Positions 45,574 to 54,695 are shown, counted from the first letter of the stretch. The stretch: 64,000 nucleotides of DNA from Flavobacteriia bacterium (GCA_947464135.1 CANHVK010000001.1:1-64000), one strand, 5' to 3'. Notes: generated from the letters alone by a model not told the origin. Made by a program: numbers and translations.

Positions 45574-47922
45574 ATGAAAAAGTATCTACTTGTAACTATG
45601 ATTACATTGATTAACTTAAGTGTTTTTGGTCAATGCATAGTAAACTTAACAACGACAAAAAATACTATTTGTCCCGGAGAAAAAACAACACTTATTGCAA
45701 ATTCTTCAGAAGTAAAATCAATACCTAATTTATCTGATACAAGAAAGGTGTTTGATATGAAAGATGCAAAATTAAGTCCTGATATTATTAATCTTATTAA
45801 AATGGGAGCTTTAACCGGAATATCATACCCAATGGATACTGTGAAAGGGGTTTTCAATCTTTCTCTACCAGGTATTCAGCTTAAAAACGCACTTATTTCA
45901 AGTGGAAAACTCACCATAAGTTTAGAGACAGATTTAAAACAAGATATGACTGTTTATGTAGAATTACCGTATTTCAAAGTAAACGGATTATCTTTAAAAG
46001 ATTCGATAATAATTAACGGTAGTAGTGTACAAAACACTACTGGGATGTCAACTTTTTCAAAAGTAATAGACATCACAAATGCAAGTGCCGATTTTACTTC
46101 AGGAAATCCTACTCTTTATAATACGATTACTTATAAAGTAAAGCCTAAAATGAAAATCACCACAAGAATCCTAACTGGAACTGAGATTGGAAATCTAAAA
46201 ATGGATTTAAAGGATTTAATTTTGACAGAGAACACAACTTATAGCTGGCAATTTAATAACACTCTTTTACAAGGTAAAAACACTCCAAATATTGAGGTGA
46301 CAGAACCAGGAACTTATAAAGTAACATCCGTATCAAATTGTGGTACAGCAGAAAATACATTAGTTATATCAAAAGCAGTTACCCCATCAAATAAAATAAA
46401 TGTTATTGGTAACTTAACATTCTGTGAAGGAGATTCTGTAAAACTATCTGCTGATGGTATAGGTACTTATACCTGGTCGAACAATAAGACTACCAATGGA
46501 ATTGTAGTTACTACACCTGGTACATTTTCCTTAAATATCAAAAATGACTACTGTACTGTGAGTAGCGATCCTATTGTAGTTAATGTAATCCCTAAACCTT
46601 CTACGAAAGTGAATGTATTTGGTAACTTGAATTTATGTGAAGGCGAATCAGTTAAATTATCAGCAGAGGGTATTGGTACTTATACATGGTCGAACAATGA
46701 AACTTCCAAAGAAATTGTAGTAACAAAATCTGGTTCATATTCATTAAACATCAAAAACAACTTTTGTAGTGTGAATAGTACTCCTATCGTTGTTAATATG
46801 ATCGCTAAACCTTCAAATAAAGTAAACGTTAATGGTAATCTTACATTTTGTCAGGGAGATTCAGTGAAATTATCTGCGGATGGTATAGGATCTTATATGT
46901 GGTCGAATGCTAAAACTACCAAAGAAATAGTTGTAAAAGATGCTGGTAATTATACTTTAAATATCAAAAATGACTACTGTAACGTTAATAGTACACCAAT
47001 TGTTGTAAATGTGATTGCAAAACCGTCAAACAAAGTAAACGTTAGTGGTAATCTTACATTTTGTCAGGGAGATTCAGTGAAATTATCTGCAGATGGTATG
47101 GGATCATATATGTGGACGAATGGTAAAACTAGCAAAGAAATAGTTGTAAAAGATGCTGGTACATATACATTAAATATTAAAAATGACTATTGTAATGTAA
47201 ACAGTTCACCGATTGTTGTAAGTGTTAACTCGAAGCCTTCTAATAAAGTAAATGTATCTGGAAATCTAACTTTCTGTGAAGGAGATTCAATTATTTTAGA
47301 TGCAGTAGGAGAAGGAACATATAAATGGTCTAATGGAAGTTCGAACAAAAGCATTATTGTTAAAGAGCCAGGTAAATATACTGTTACAATAACAAAATAT
47401 TTTTGTTCAGCAGTAAGTGATATCATTGTAGCTAATACAAATCCAAAACCAATTTTAAAATTTAATTACAAAGACACAACGATTAATAATGGAGAGAAAT
47501 TAACATTAAAAGTATCAGGAGCAAAAGAATACCTTTGGAATGATCAATCTAAATTAGATTCTGTTGTTATAAAAGATGCTGGTAAATATACAGTTATAGG
47601 GAAAAACGATCTTGGATGTAAGAATACAGCAAGTTTTGAATTAAAATTTAGTGGAAAAGAAGTAGGTATTAATAAAGTAAATGAACTCTATCTAAGCATT
47701 TCCCCTAATCCAGTGAGCGAAATTTTAACAGTTTCTTTAGAAAATTATAAAAACAATTCTTTGACAATTTTAGATTTAAAAGGAAATCAAATTTTAACTC
47801 AACCTTTAGTTGATTATAAAACTGAAATCAATGTAAATTCTTTTGCTAAAGGAATTTATTTAGTAAGTATTACAGATAACACAAATACTGTTTTAAATAC
47901 GAAACGTTTTGTAGTTGAATAA
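45574..47922 (+). CDS. T9SS-secreted Ig-like repeat surface protein (long paralogue)
   Basis: A 782-residue paralogue of the preceding gene with the same order: signal peptide (1-20), split Ig-like unit with the inserted beta domain (~50-218; ISYPMDTVKG, LKNALISSGKLTISLETD), and then five tandem 71-residue Ig-like repeats (starts at residues 271, 342, 413, 484, 555). Each repeat has NLTFCxGDSVKLSADG, YxWSN, GxYxLNIKN and a Cys pair likely to form a disulfide. One more divergent unit and the T9SS type A sorting domain follow (~705-782, LSISPNPVSE, KGIYLVSIT, TKRFVVE). It is a surface adhesin-like protein by architecture; the ligand is unknown. The ends of the two paralogues are nearly identical. 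Confidence 0.87.
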   Translation: MKKYLLVTMITLINLSVFGQCIVNLTTTKNTICPGEKTTLIANSSEVKSIPNLSDTRKVFDMKDAKLSPDIINLIKMGALTGISYPMDTVKGVFNLSLPGIQLKNALISSGKLTISLETDLKQDMTVYVELPYFKVNGLSLKDSIIINGSSVQNTTGMSTFSKVIDITNASADFTSGNPTLYNTITYKVKPKMKITTRILTGTEIGNLKMDLKDLILTENTTYSWQFNNTLLQGKNTPNIEVTEPGTYKVTSVSNCGTAENTLVISKAVTPSNKINVIGNLTFCEGDSVKLSADGIGTYTWSNNKTTNGIVVTTPGTFSLNIKNDYCTVSSDPIVVNVIPKPSTKVNVFGNLNLCEGESVKLSAEGIGTYTWSNNETSKEIVVTKSGSYSLNIKNNFCSVNSTPIVVNMIAKPSNKVNVNGNLTFCQGDSVKLSADGIGSYMWSNAKTTKEIVVKDAGNYTLNIKNDYCNVNSTPIVVNVIAKPSNKVNVSGNLTFCQGDSVKLSADGMGSYMWTNGKTSKEIVVKDAGTYTLNIKNDYCNVNSSPIVVSVNSKPSNKVNVSGNLTFCEGDSIILDAVGEGTYKWSNGSSNKSIIVKEPGKYTVTITKYFCSAVSDIIVANTNPKPILKFNYKDTTINNGEKLTLKVSGAKEYLWNDQSKLDSVVIKDAGKYTVIGKNDLGCKNTASFELKFSGKEVGINKVNELYLSISPNPVSEILTVSLENYKNNSLTILDLKGNQILTQPLVDYKTEINVNSFAKGIYLVSITDNTNTVLNTKRFVVE
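46384..47448 (+). repeat. Five tandem 213-bp Ig-like repeat units
   Basis: In-frame direct repeats with an exact 213-bp (71-codon) period. Units 3 and 4 (from about 46810 and 47023) are nearly identical at DNA level over more than 120 bp, indicating recent duplication; units 1, 2 and 5 are more diverged. Confidence 0.9.
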
Positions 47923-47943
47923 TCATTCGAAAAACCAAAAATT

Positions 47944-47978
47944 AAATAAGGTGTTCAAAATCGGACACCTTATTTTTT
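47944..47978 (+). terminator. Terminator after the long T9SS protein gene
   Basis: Stem AAATAAGGTGT / ACACCTTATTT followed by a T-run, about 20 bp after the stop. Confidence 0.85.
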
Positions 47979-48019
47979 TGTCTACGCAACATTTTATCTA
48001 TTTTGCCGTTTGAAATTAT

Positions 48020-48838
48020 ATGCGATTTTTAGCTTTTTTGATTCTTATTGTTTTGAGTTCGATCTCTTTTGGTCAACGACAAAATGTTTTATCAAGGAGT
48101 GAATTGGGAATGATTGCAGGTGGCATGTATTATATAGGTGATTTAAACTCTTTCCAACATTTTAAATTAACTCAACCAGCTGGTGGTATTTTTTATAAAT
48201 TTAACATCAATGGTCGTTTGGCATTTCGTATTGAAGGGGTATATGGTTCAATTCAAGCGGATGATAAACTTTCTACTGAATCAACTATAAAAAATCGCAA
48301 TTTAAATTTTTCTTCAACAATTAAAGAACTTGGTTTAGGAATGGAATTCAATTATTTTCCATTTCAAATAGGAAATAAAAACTACCGTGGAACAGGTTAT
48401 ATGTTTGCAGAAATTGCCTTTTTTCAAATGGAACCAACAACAACATTTGAAGGACAAACCTATCAATTACGAACACTTGGAACAGAAGGACAAAATACAT
48501 CCTTAAATACTTTAGATTATTATTCTCAGAATCAACTAGCCTTACCAATAGGAATTGGTTTTAAATATCCAATAGCTCGAAGATTGTGTATAGGTGGTGA
48601 ATATGGGATTCGTTATATTTTTACCGATTACCTAGATGATATTGGTAGTGACAGATATGTTGATGCAGGAAAATTATCCATAGAATCTAGTAAACTCGCT
48701 GCAAAACTTTCAAATCGTTCACTCAACCAAAATCCATATGGAATAAGGGGTAATGAAGGCACTAGAGATTGGTACTTTTTCTTTGGTTTAACGTTGAGTA
48801 TGAATCTCGGAAATCCGGATGAATGCTTTAAGCATTAA
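48020..48838 (+). CDS. DUF6089-family outer-membrane protein (PorG-like)
   Basis: A 272-residue secreted barrel protein: signal peptide MRFLAFLILIVLSSISFGQ. The family opening is ELGMIAGGMYYIGDLN, followed by GGIFYKFNINGRLAFRIEGVYG, ELGLGMEFNYFPF and GGEYGIRYIFTDYLDDIGS. DUF6089 is the Bacteroidota family in which I recall the T9SS component PorG to fall; in Porphyromonas, PorG is an outer-membrane barrel associated with the PorK/PorN ring. The position beside two T9SS cargo genes fits, but the PorG assignment is from memory. Its 3' end overlaps the convergent heme A synthase gene by 11 bp. Confidence 0.8.
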   Translation: MRFLAFLILIVLSSISFGQRQNVLSRSELGMIAGGMYYIGDLNSFQHFKLTQPAGGIFYKFNINGRLAFRIEGVYGSIQADDKLSTESTIKNRNLNFSSTIKELGLGMEFNYFPFQIGNKNYRGTGYMFAEIAFFQMEPTTTFEGQTYQLRTLGTEGQNTSLNTLDYYSQNQLALPIGIGFKYPIARRLCIGGEYGIRYIFTDYLDDIGSDRYVDAGKLSIESSKLAAKLSNRSLNQNPYGIRGNEGTRDWYFFFGLTLSMNLGNPDECFKH

Positions 48839-49847
48839 ACTCACTCTTCATTCTAAAACAAGTCATAAACAAGGTTCCAAACATGATCGAAGCAAATAAT
48901 AAGTGAGCCGTTTGAACTAATCCAGGCATATCAGCATAGGCTAGCAAAATACCTGAAACCAATTCTATTACTAATACATAGACCGATGTATTGATAATTT
49001 TCAATTGATGATTCTTTCTATTCACCCAAAACAAATAACCCATCATTACAAGCACCAACCAAGAAAAACTACGATGAATTAAAAAAGGCATTCCTAAATT
49101 GTCTATCCAATATTGACGAGAGTATCCTTGTTTAACTAATCCATCAATAGCTTCACGCACTTGTGTCCCTAAAAACATTTGAATAAACGTGATAATCATT
49201 GCTGACCAAAGTACCAAACGAACAGATTTAGGTAATATGAACTTACTTTTTTGAGATGGACTTACTTCAAGTAAAATTCCCATTTGTAAAGCGATAATCA
49301 CCAATGCTAAAAATAGATGTACGGTTATGGTCCATGGAACTAAATTCGTAGCAACGACAATTGAACCGAACCAAGCCTGAATGACTAAAATAACCAAATT
49401 TAATGTCGCTAAAGTGACTAATTTTTTGGTTCTATATTTACGTAATACACCCACAAAAACAAATAACACACCAAAACCAGCTAACACTCCAAACAAACGA
49501 TTTATGTATTCTGTCCAGGTTTTTCGCGCATTAAAATCTTGTTCTATTAATAAAGATTTATCATTCCTTAATTTTGTAGCCACATCCCCTGCCCCAACTT
49601 TATCCAAAAATTTCGCGAAACGTTCGATTTTCTTACCGCGTTTAACTGCATAAACATCTTTATAATCAGCAGGAAGTACTTTTTCGTCTGTTGGAGGAAT
49701 ATATTGTCCGAAACATTTTGGCCAATCAGGACAGCCCATGCCACTGCCTGTAATACGAACAAAACTTCCAGCTATAACTACCAAATAAATAAAAATAAGG
49801 GTAAGCCAATTGAGTTTAATAAAATAACGCGAATAAGTATTTTCCAT
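48828..49847 (-). CDS. ctaA: Heme A synthase, COX15/CtaA family
   Basis: A 339-residue inner-membrane protein with about eight helices. The first helix leads to the family signature GSFVRITGSGMGCPDWPKCFG. His residues in ITVHLFLALV, IHRSFSWLVLV and TAHLLFASIM are the likely heme ligands. A long periplasmic loop (AKFLDKVGAGDVATKL) precedes helix 2 in the Bacteroidota form. It oxidises heme O to heme A for cytochrome oxidases. The flippase gene starts a run read in the same direction and ends 6 bp upstream, so the two may be cotranscribed although functionally unrelated. Confidence 0.92.
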   Translation of the reverse strand: MENTYSRYFIKLNWLTLIFIYLVVIAGSFVRITGSGMGCPDWPKCFGQYIPPTDEKVLPADYKDVYAVKRGKKIERFAKFLDKVGAGDVATKLRNDKSLLIEQDFNARKTWTEYINRLFGVLAGFGVLFVFVGVLRKYRTKKLVTLATLNLVILVIQAWFGSIVVATNLVPWTITVHLFLALVIIALQMGILLEVSPSQKSKFILPKSVRLVLWSAMIITFIQMFLGTQVREAIDGLVKQGYSRQYWIDNLGMPFLIHRSFSWLVLVMMGYLFWVNRKNHQLKIINTSVYVLVIELVSGILLAYADMPGLVQTAHLLFASIMFGTLFMTCFRMKSEFNA

Positions 49848-49853
49848 AAAAAT

Positions 49854-51293
49854 TTATTTTTCGTTTTTCAAAGAATGAACAATCGATTTCAATGGTATCA
49901 TCCCCACTATCAATCCAATTATTCCAGCAATAGTTATAAAACAAGTTAATTGTACCAATTGATTTTTTATCCAAAAAGACCCAATATATGCTAAACCTAG
50001 GAAAACTACATATCCAAAAAATCGAATCGCTTCATTAAGTTTAAACTGAAAATGTATCATTTTCCAAATAGAAATTAGATAAAGAATTAGAATCATACTT
50101 TGTCCAATCAATGTAGATACAGCCGCCCCGAATGAACCGTGTTTGGGTATCAAAATAAAATTGAATACAATATTTAATATTAATCCAACAAATGAAAAAG
50201 TATTTAGTTTCTTCAAACTGCCATTTGCGGTCAAATACGTTCCAAGAATTAAAACTATTGATGTTGGTACAACACTCAACATTAACATACGAAAAGTTGG
50301 AACAGCCATATCAATATCGTGGTCATAAATTGAATGTAAAATAAACCAAGCGAATCCACCACAAGTCACTGCAAGTATCGAAGTAAAAGCAAAAACTAAT
50401 TTAGATGACGAAGTCAACAAGGGTTTTACATCCGATTTTTCTTTAATCATTCTAGAAAAAATGGGATAAAGTAAACCTGAAAACAACATAATAAACATCA
50501 AACTCGCATCCAACATTCGATATGATTGCGCATACAACCCTACTTGCTTGTGTCCGTGAACGTGTAATCGCTCTAACATCAAAGCATCCATTCGTGAGTA
50601 TAACATCATCAATAATACCAATAAGGCAAACGGAAGGCTTTTCTTAATAATGGCATAGCTCAATAACTTTCCAATATGGAATTTTGGAACACCCACTTTC
50701 CATATTACCAAAATAAAAGCAACAAGTGCTGATAAACCAAAAGAAAATAATTGAGCATAAATGAACCACTCTATTTTAAATTGATGGTCAAACCAAGGAG
50801 CATATAATAGAATAGAAACAATAATTATTAAAACTATTCGGTCCAATACCGAAAGGAAAATATCCCATTTAAACAGTAATAATCCAGCAAAATAACTCCT
50901 TAGAAATTGCAACATATTAATAAAAAACTGATTCATTATCAACAATATTACAAACCAAAAATAATCAACCTTAACACCAAATATGACAGCAATAAACAGA
51001 GTGAAAATCGAATAAACTAAAAACAAAATCACCCTTAAAGACAACATATTACCAAAATATCTTTTAACAAGTAATGGGTATTGCGCTACATACCGGGTAT
51101 TGTAATTCGTAATCCCAACATCTAAAAGAATATTAAATAACAAGGTAAAATTCAAAAGGGTGAAATACATGCCATAAGTCTCCGTACCGACACGATTTTG
51201 AACTTCTGCATCAATCCCGAATATCGCATACGGTTTAATGAGAATGTTGAAAAAAATAAGCCAGATTAAGTTGGAAAAGAATTTCTTTTGCAT
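49854..51293 (-). CDS. Polysaccharide/lipid-linked oligosaccharide flippase (Wzx/MATE-like)
   Basis: A 479-residue inner-membrane protein with 12-14 helices, matching the polysaccharide-biosynthesis flippase family. The opening FFSNLIWLIFFNILIKPYAI is typical, and so is the early NRVGTETYGMYFTLLNFTLL; VAQYPLLVKRYFGNML and ERLHVHGHKQVGLYAQSYRM follow. Such proteins move lipid-linked glycans across the membrane or relate to MurJ-type exporters; the glycan is unknown. The neighbouring FkbM methyltransferase, 10 bp upstream, suggests a role in a modified surface glycan. Confidence 0.85.
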   Translation of the reverse strand: MQKKFFSNLIWLIFFNILIKPYAIFGIDAEVQNRVGTETYGMYFTLLNFTLLFNILLDVGITNYNTRYVAQYPLLVKRYFGNMLSLRVILFLVYSIFTLFIAVIFGVKVDYFWFVILLIMNQFFINMLQFLRSYFAGLLLFKWDIFLSVLDRIVLIIIVSILLYAPWFDHQFKIEWFIYAQLFSFGLSALVAFILVIWKVGVPKFHIGKLLSYAIIKKSLPFALLVLLMMLYSRMDALMLERLHVHGHKQVGLYAQSYRMLDASLMFIMLFSGLLYPIFSRMIKEKSDVKPLLTSSSKLVFAFTSILAVTCGGFAWFILHSIYDHDIDMAVPTFRMLMLSVVPTSIVLILGTYLTANGSLKKLNTFSFVGLILNIVFNFILIPKHGSFGAAVSTLIGQSMILILYLISIWKMIHFQFKLNEAIRFFGYVVFLGLAYIGSFWIKNQLVQLTCFITIAGIIGLIVGMIPLKSIVHSLKNEK

Positions 51294-51303
51294 ATCAACT
51301 TAT

Positions 51304-52029
51304 TTACGGAACAAAAGTGAAATTATGTTGGGAATGTATGTTTGGATTAAACTCTACTAATTCATTTTTTTCAAGAACACACACTTTATATCCCAAGCCT
51401 TTGATAAAATCAAAACATTTAATTCGATTTTCATTCTCCCATAATTCAACATATATTGTTGGTCTATCACGTTGAATCATCTTTTCACCTCCTTTCAATA
51501 CAAAAAACTCAAAATTTTCTACATCCATTTTTATGGCTGCTATTTTTTTTGTTTCAAAAATTCCATCTAACGTTTCTACATCAACTTCGTATTCTTCCCC
51601 CTCATTCCATAATTCAATAGAATCGTGTTTGATATGAGCCAATCCTTGCATTTTCGTTTTCCCTTGAATTGGTAATATCATTTTTGCTTTTCCTTGTTGA
51701 TCTCCTAATGCTTTTTGAATCAATTGGACATTTTGCAAATTTGACTTTTCACATACCAAGGAAAGTACTTCAAAATTCACGCTTTCAGGTTCAAAAGAAA
51801 TAATTTCTCGCGTTGGATATTTCCTAGAAAGATGCCAAGTCATGATCCCAATATTAGCACCTATGTCTAAAATAATTCCATCAGACTTTTGAATTTGATT
51901 TAAAAAATGAAAAAAATCCCGTTCGTTTTTATCCCAATGTAAGGTTCTGATTTTAAAAATGGAAAACAAATACAAGTATCTTTTGTAGCCAAACAAGGTT
52001 TGAAGAAAGTATTTTATTGAGTTTTTCAA
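51304..52029 (-). CDS. FkbM-family methyltransferase
   Basis: A ~241-residue SAM-dependent methyltransferase: motif I DGIILDIGANIGIMTWHLSR, the acidic strand EIISFEPESVNFEVL and the FkbM-typical late segments VETLDGIF, AIKMDVENFEFFVLKGGE and PTIYVELWE. The family methylates hydroxyl groups of sugars and small molecules. The start is odd: no ATG exists before motif I, and the frame opens after a TAG upstream. A TTG at 52029 is the most plausible start. A TAAATTTG -7 match overlaps it (52027-52034), so the true start may be slightly downstream. It is divergent from lysS and leads into the flippase gene. Confidence 0.82.
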   Translation of the reverse strand: MKNSIKYFLQTLFGYKRYLYLFSIFKIRTLHWDKNERDFFHFLNQIQKSDGIILDIGANIGIMTWHLSRKYPTREIISFEPESVNFEVLSLVCEKSNLQNVQLIQKALGDQQGKAKMILPIQGKTKMQGLAHIKHDSIELWNEGEEYEVDVETLDGIFETKKIAAIKMDVENFEFFVLKGGEKMIQRDRPTIYVELWENENRIKCFDFIKGLGYKVCVLEKNELVEFNPNIHSQHNFTFVP

Positions 52030-52083
52030 ATTTACGATACTGTTTTTCTGTATAAGACAAAAATAACACTTCTATTTTACCCT

Positions 52084-52113
52084 TTTCCATCCACGATAAT
52101 ATTTTATCTTTGC
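52084..52113 (+). promoter_or_regulatory. Promoter of lysS
   Basis: TTTT (52084-52087), 18 bp spacer, TATCTTTG (52106-52113), an exact -7 match 23 bp before the ATG at 52137. It rules out an upstream in-frame ATG at 52110 that falls inside the box. Confidence 0.55.
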
Positions 52114-52136
52114 ACAAATTTTTATCCATTGATATT

Positions 52137-53852
52137 ATGAGTTTACTTGAACTTTCCGAACAAGAAATACAACGTAGAGAAAAACTAACCAAATTACGTG
52201 AATTAGGGATAGAACCTTATCCAGCAGCATTGTATCCTGTTTCAACTAATTCGAAGGCAATTCAGGACAATTTCGTAGATGGTCAACAAGTTTGCATCGC
52301 GGGTCGTTTGATGAGTCAACGTATTATGGGGAAAGCTTCTTTTGCTGAATTATTGGATAGCGAAGGAAGAATTCAAGTATACTTTAACCGTGACGAGATT
52401 TGCCCGGATGAAGATAAAACTTTGTATAACGATGTATTCAAAAAATTAATTGACCTTGGTGATTTTATTGGGGTAAAAGGATATGTATTTAAAACACAAG
52501 TAGGTGAAATTTCCATTCACGTACAAGAGTTTACTTTACTTTCTAAATCATTAAAACCACTTCCGTTACCAAAAACAGATGCTGATGGAAATGTTCACGA
52601 TGCATTTACTGACCCTGAATTGCGTTACAGACAACGTTATGTAGATTTAGTAGTAAATCCGCACGTAAAAGAAACGTTTGTTAAAAGAACAAAGGCAATG
52701 GCTTCTATGCGTAACTTTTTCAATGAGAAAGGATATTTAGAAGTTGAAACACCGATATTACAACCAATCCCAGGTGGAGCATCTGCAAGACCATTTATTT
52801 CTCACCACAATGCGTTAGATATTCCTTTATACCTTCGTATAGCTAATGAATTGTATTTAAAGCGATTAATTGTTGGTGGATTTGATGGAGTTTATGAATT
52901 TGCGAAAGATTTCCGTAACGAAGGAATGGATAGAACCCATAATCCTGAATTTACAGTAATGGAAATATACGTTGCTTACAAAGACTACAACTGGATGATG
53001 GATTTCACCGAACAAATGATTGAAAAGGTAGCGTTAGATGTTTGTGGAGATACTGAAATTACGGTTGGCGAGAACAAAATCTCGTTAAAAGCACCTTTCA
53101 AACGTATTTCTATGCGCGATTCTATTTTGGAATTCACCGGTTTTGATATCTATGGTAAATCAGAAGATGAACTTCGTGAAGCAGCAAAAGGAATGGGCAT
53201 CGAAGTGAACGAAACTATGGGCAAAGGAAAATTAATCGATGAGATTTTTGGTGAAAAATGTGAAGGAAATTACATTCAACCGACTTTCATCACAGATTAC
53301 CCTATTGAAATGTCTCCACTTTGTAAAAAACACAGAGATAATCCTGAATTAACAGAGCGTTTTGAGTTGATGATTAACGGGAAAGAAGTAGCTAATGCTT
53401 ATTCTGAATTAAATGACCCTATCGACCAACGTGAGCGTTTTGAAGAGCAATTACGTTTATCTGAAAAAGGTGATGATGAAGCAATGTTTATCGACCAAGA
53501 TTTCTTACGTGCGTTAGAATACGGTATGCCTCCTACATCAGGAATGGGTATCGGTATCGACCGTTTAGTAATGTTATTGACTAACAATGCATCAATTCAA
53601 GAAGTATTATTCTTCCCGCAAATGCGCCCTGAAAAATTCCAAACGGGTCCAGATTTAAAAGCATTTCAATCATTGGGTGTATCTGGTACATGGGCGGAAC
53701 ATATCTACAAAGCAGGATATAACACAGTAGAAGAATTGTTAGAAGCAAAACCAACTGCTGTTCACCAAAAATTAAATGGTTACAGAAAGAAAAATAAATT
53801 AGAAATTCCAGCGCTTTTACTTGAAGAAGTTGAAGCGTGGTATGGGAAGTAA
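52137..53852 (+). CDS. lysS: Lysyl-tRNA synthetase (class II)
   Basis: From the ATG at 52137 the enzyme has 571 residues. The N-terminal OB fold is about 50-150 ([23 protein letters not shown]). Class II motifs follow: [24 protein letters not shown] (motif 1), [20 protein letters not shown] (motif 2) and [15 protein letters not shown] (motif 3). About 70 residues after motif 3 are additional to the ~500-residue standard and resemble a helix-hairpin-helix module ([20 protein letters not shown]), an extension I associate with Bacteroidota LysRS. It charges tRNA-Lys. A strong terminator follows. Confidence 0.96.
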   Translation: MSLLELSEQEIQRREKLTKLRELGIEPYPAALYPVSTNSKAIQDNFVDGQQVCIAGRLMSQRIMGKASFAELLDSEGRIQVYFNRDEICPDEDKTLYNDVFKKLIDLGDFIGVKGYVFKTQVGEISIHVQEFTLLSKSLKPLPLPKTDADGNVHDAFTDPELRYRQRYVDLVVNPHVKETFVKRTKAMASMRNFFNEKGYLEVETPILQPIPGGASARPFISHHNALDIPLYLRIANELYLKRLIVGGFDGVYEFAKDFRNEGMDRTHNPEFTVMEIYVAYKDYNWMMDFTEQMIEKVALDVCGDTEITVGENKISLKAPFKRISMRDSILEFTGFDIYGKSEDELREAAKGMGIEVNETMGKGKLIDEIFGEKCEGNYIQPTFITDYPIEMSPLCKKHRDNPELTERFELMINGKEVANAYSELNDPIDQRERFEEQLRLSEKGDDEAMFIDQDFLRALEYGMPPTSGMGIGIDRLVMLLTNNASIQEVLFFPQMRPEKFQTGPDLKAFQSLGVSGTWAEHIYKAGYNTVEELLEAKPTAVHQKLNGYRKKNKLEIPALLLEEVEAWYGK

Positions 53853-53872
53853 TTGAAAGATAGAACATAATT

Positions 53873-53900
53873 AAAAAGACCACTAAAAGTGGTCTTTTTT
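53873..53900. terminator. Bidirectional terminator between lysS and the XRE gene
   Basis: Stem AAAAAGACCACT / AGTGGTCTTTTT with loop AAA and a T-run on either strand. Confidence 0.85.
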
Positions 53901-53903
53901 GTT

Positions 53904-54296
53904 TTATTTATTTTCAGAAATAACCTTAATTAAATCCGAAATCTGTTCATCTTTTTTGTCAATTTGTATTTTCAACATTTTAATCTCTTCTTTCAAAAAA
54001 AGGATCATCTCATTTTGTATATCTACTTGAAATTGAGAATAATTATTAACTACAGCATTAGTAATTAATTTATTATTATTAAAATTATTGACTTGCTTGT
54101 TATCATCAGATAACATTTCGGATAGATTGATATCGAAAATTTCTGAAAGTTTTTTTAATCTATCAAAATCAATTTTCACCTCACAGCTCTCAATTTTAGA
54201 ATACTGTCTTTGCGAAATACCCATTTGTGAAGCAACATAATCTTGAGTATAATTTTTCGACAATCTAATTGCTTTTATTCTTTCGTGTATATTCAT
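53904..54296 (-). CDS. XRE-family helix-turn-helix regulator
   Basis: A 130-residue DNA-binding protein. The HTH_3/XRE domain occupies residues ~1-62, with the recognition region TQDYVASQMGISQRQYSKIESC and the ending LKKLSEIFDINLSEML. An Asn-rich linker follows, then a C-terminal coiled coil (FLKEEIKMLKIQIDKKDEQI) likely for oligomerisation. It is divergent from the gene at 54435 across 138 bp that contain a palindrome and its own promoter, so it probably represses itself and/or the neighbours. Confidence 0.87.
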   Translation of the reverse strand: MNIHERIKAIRLSKNYTQDYVASQMGISQRQYSKIESCEVKIDFDRLKKLSEIFDINLSEMLSDDNKQVNNFNNNKLITNAVVNNYSQFQVDIQNEMILFLKEEIKMLKIQIDKKDEQISDLIKVISENK

Positions 54297-54314
54297 TTAT
54301 TCTGAATTTCATTT

Positions 54315-54346
54315 TAAAGATATAAAAAAATGTTATAATGGCTAAA
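54315..54346 (-). promoter_or_regulatory. Promoter of the XRE gene
   Basis: Minus strand TTTA (54346-54343), 20 bp spacer, TATCTTTA (54322-54315), 7 of 8 matches to a -7 box, 19 bp before the ATG. Confidence 0.45.
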
Positions 54347-54349
54347 CAT

Positions 54350-54375
54350 GAACGTTTCACGTTCTAAAATAGAAC
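54350..54375. promoter_or_regulatory. Putative XRE operator
   Basis: GAACGT-TTC-ACGTTC (54350-54364) is a perfect 6-bp inverted repeat. Its right arm starts a second, GTTC-N7-GAAC (54361-54375). It lies directly upstream of the XRE -33 element and overlaps the expected -33 zone of a rightward TAAATTTA box at 54390, so binding could control both directions. Confidence 0.55.
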
Positions 54376-54434
54376 TATAATTAAGCTTGTAAATTTATAT
54401 CTATAAATAATTTTAATTTTTTTAAAAATTAAGA

Positions 54435-54695
54435 ATGACTACTTATCCTTTAGGACAATTAATTATACTCTATAATATATCTGAAAATATTCATTTAGAA
54501 CAATTTAAATCCTTATCATATAAAGATTTAGAAGATTTTCTTATAGTAAAAGAATTTAAGATTGAACATAAAATAGAAAAACCTTCTATTAAGATATTTA
54601 ATGGTCCAACTATCTCTAAATATTTATATCACATTGTAATTAATATTGAAGGTTTTATAACTGAAATAATTCGATATACAACTGATGATAAATAA
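54435..54695 (+). CDS. Small protein of unknown function
   Basis: An 86-residue protein without signal peptide or recognisable motif. It is mildly acidic and mixed alpha/beta (YKDLEDFLIVKEFKIEHKIE, YLYHIVINIEGFITEIIRY). Its last 11 bases overlap the start of the protease-TPR gene, so the two form one transcriptional and translational unit. It starts 138 bp from the divergent XRE gene. It could be a partner or a protective factor for the next protein; this is inference from position only. Confidence 0.55.
   Translation: MTTYPLGQLIILYNISENIHLEQFKSLSYKDLEDFLIVKEFKIEHKIEKPSIKIFNGPTISKYLYHIVINIEGFITEIIRYTTDDK

Noticed and set aside
46384..47448. Direct repeats as a possible CRISPR array
   Set aside because: The 213-bp period is in frame and codes for Ig-like domains; there are no short identical repeats with unique spacers.
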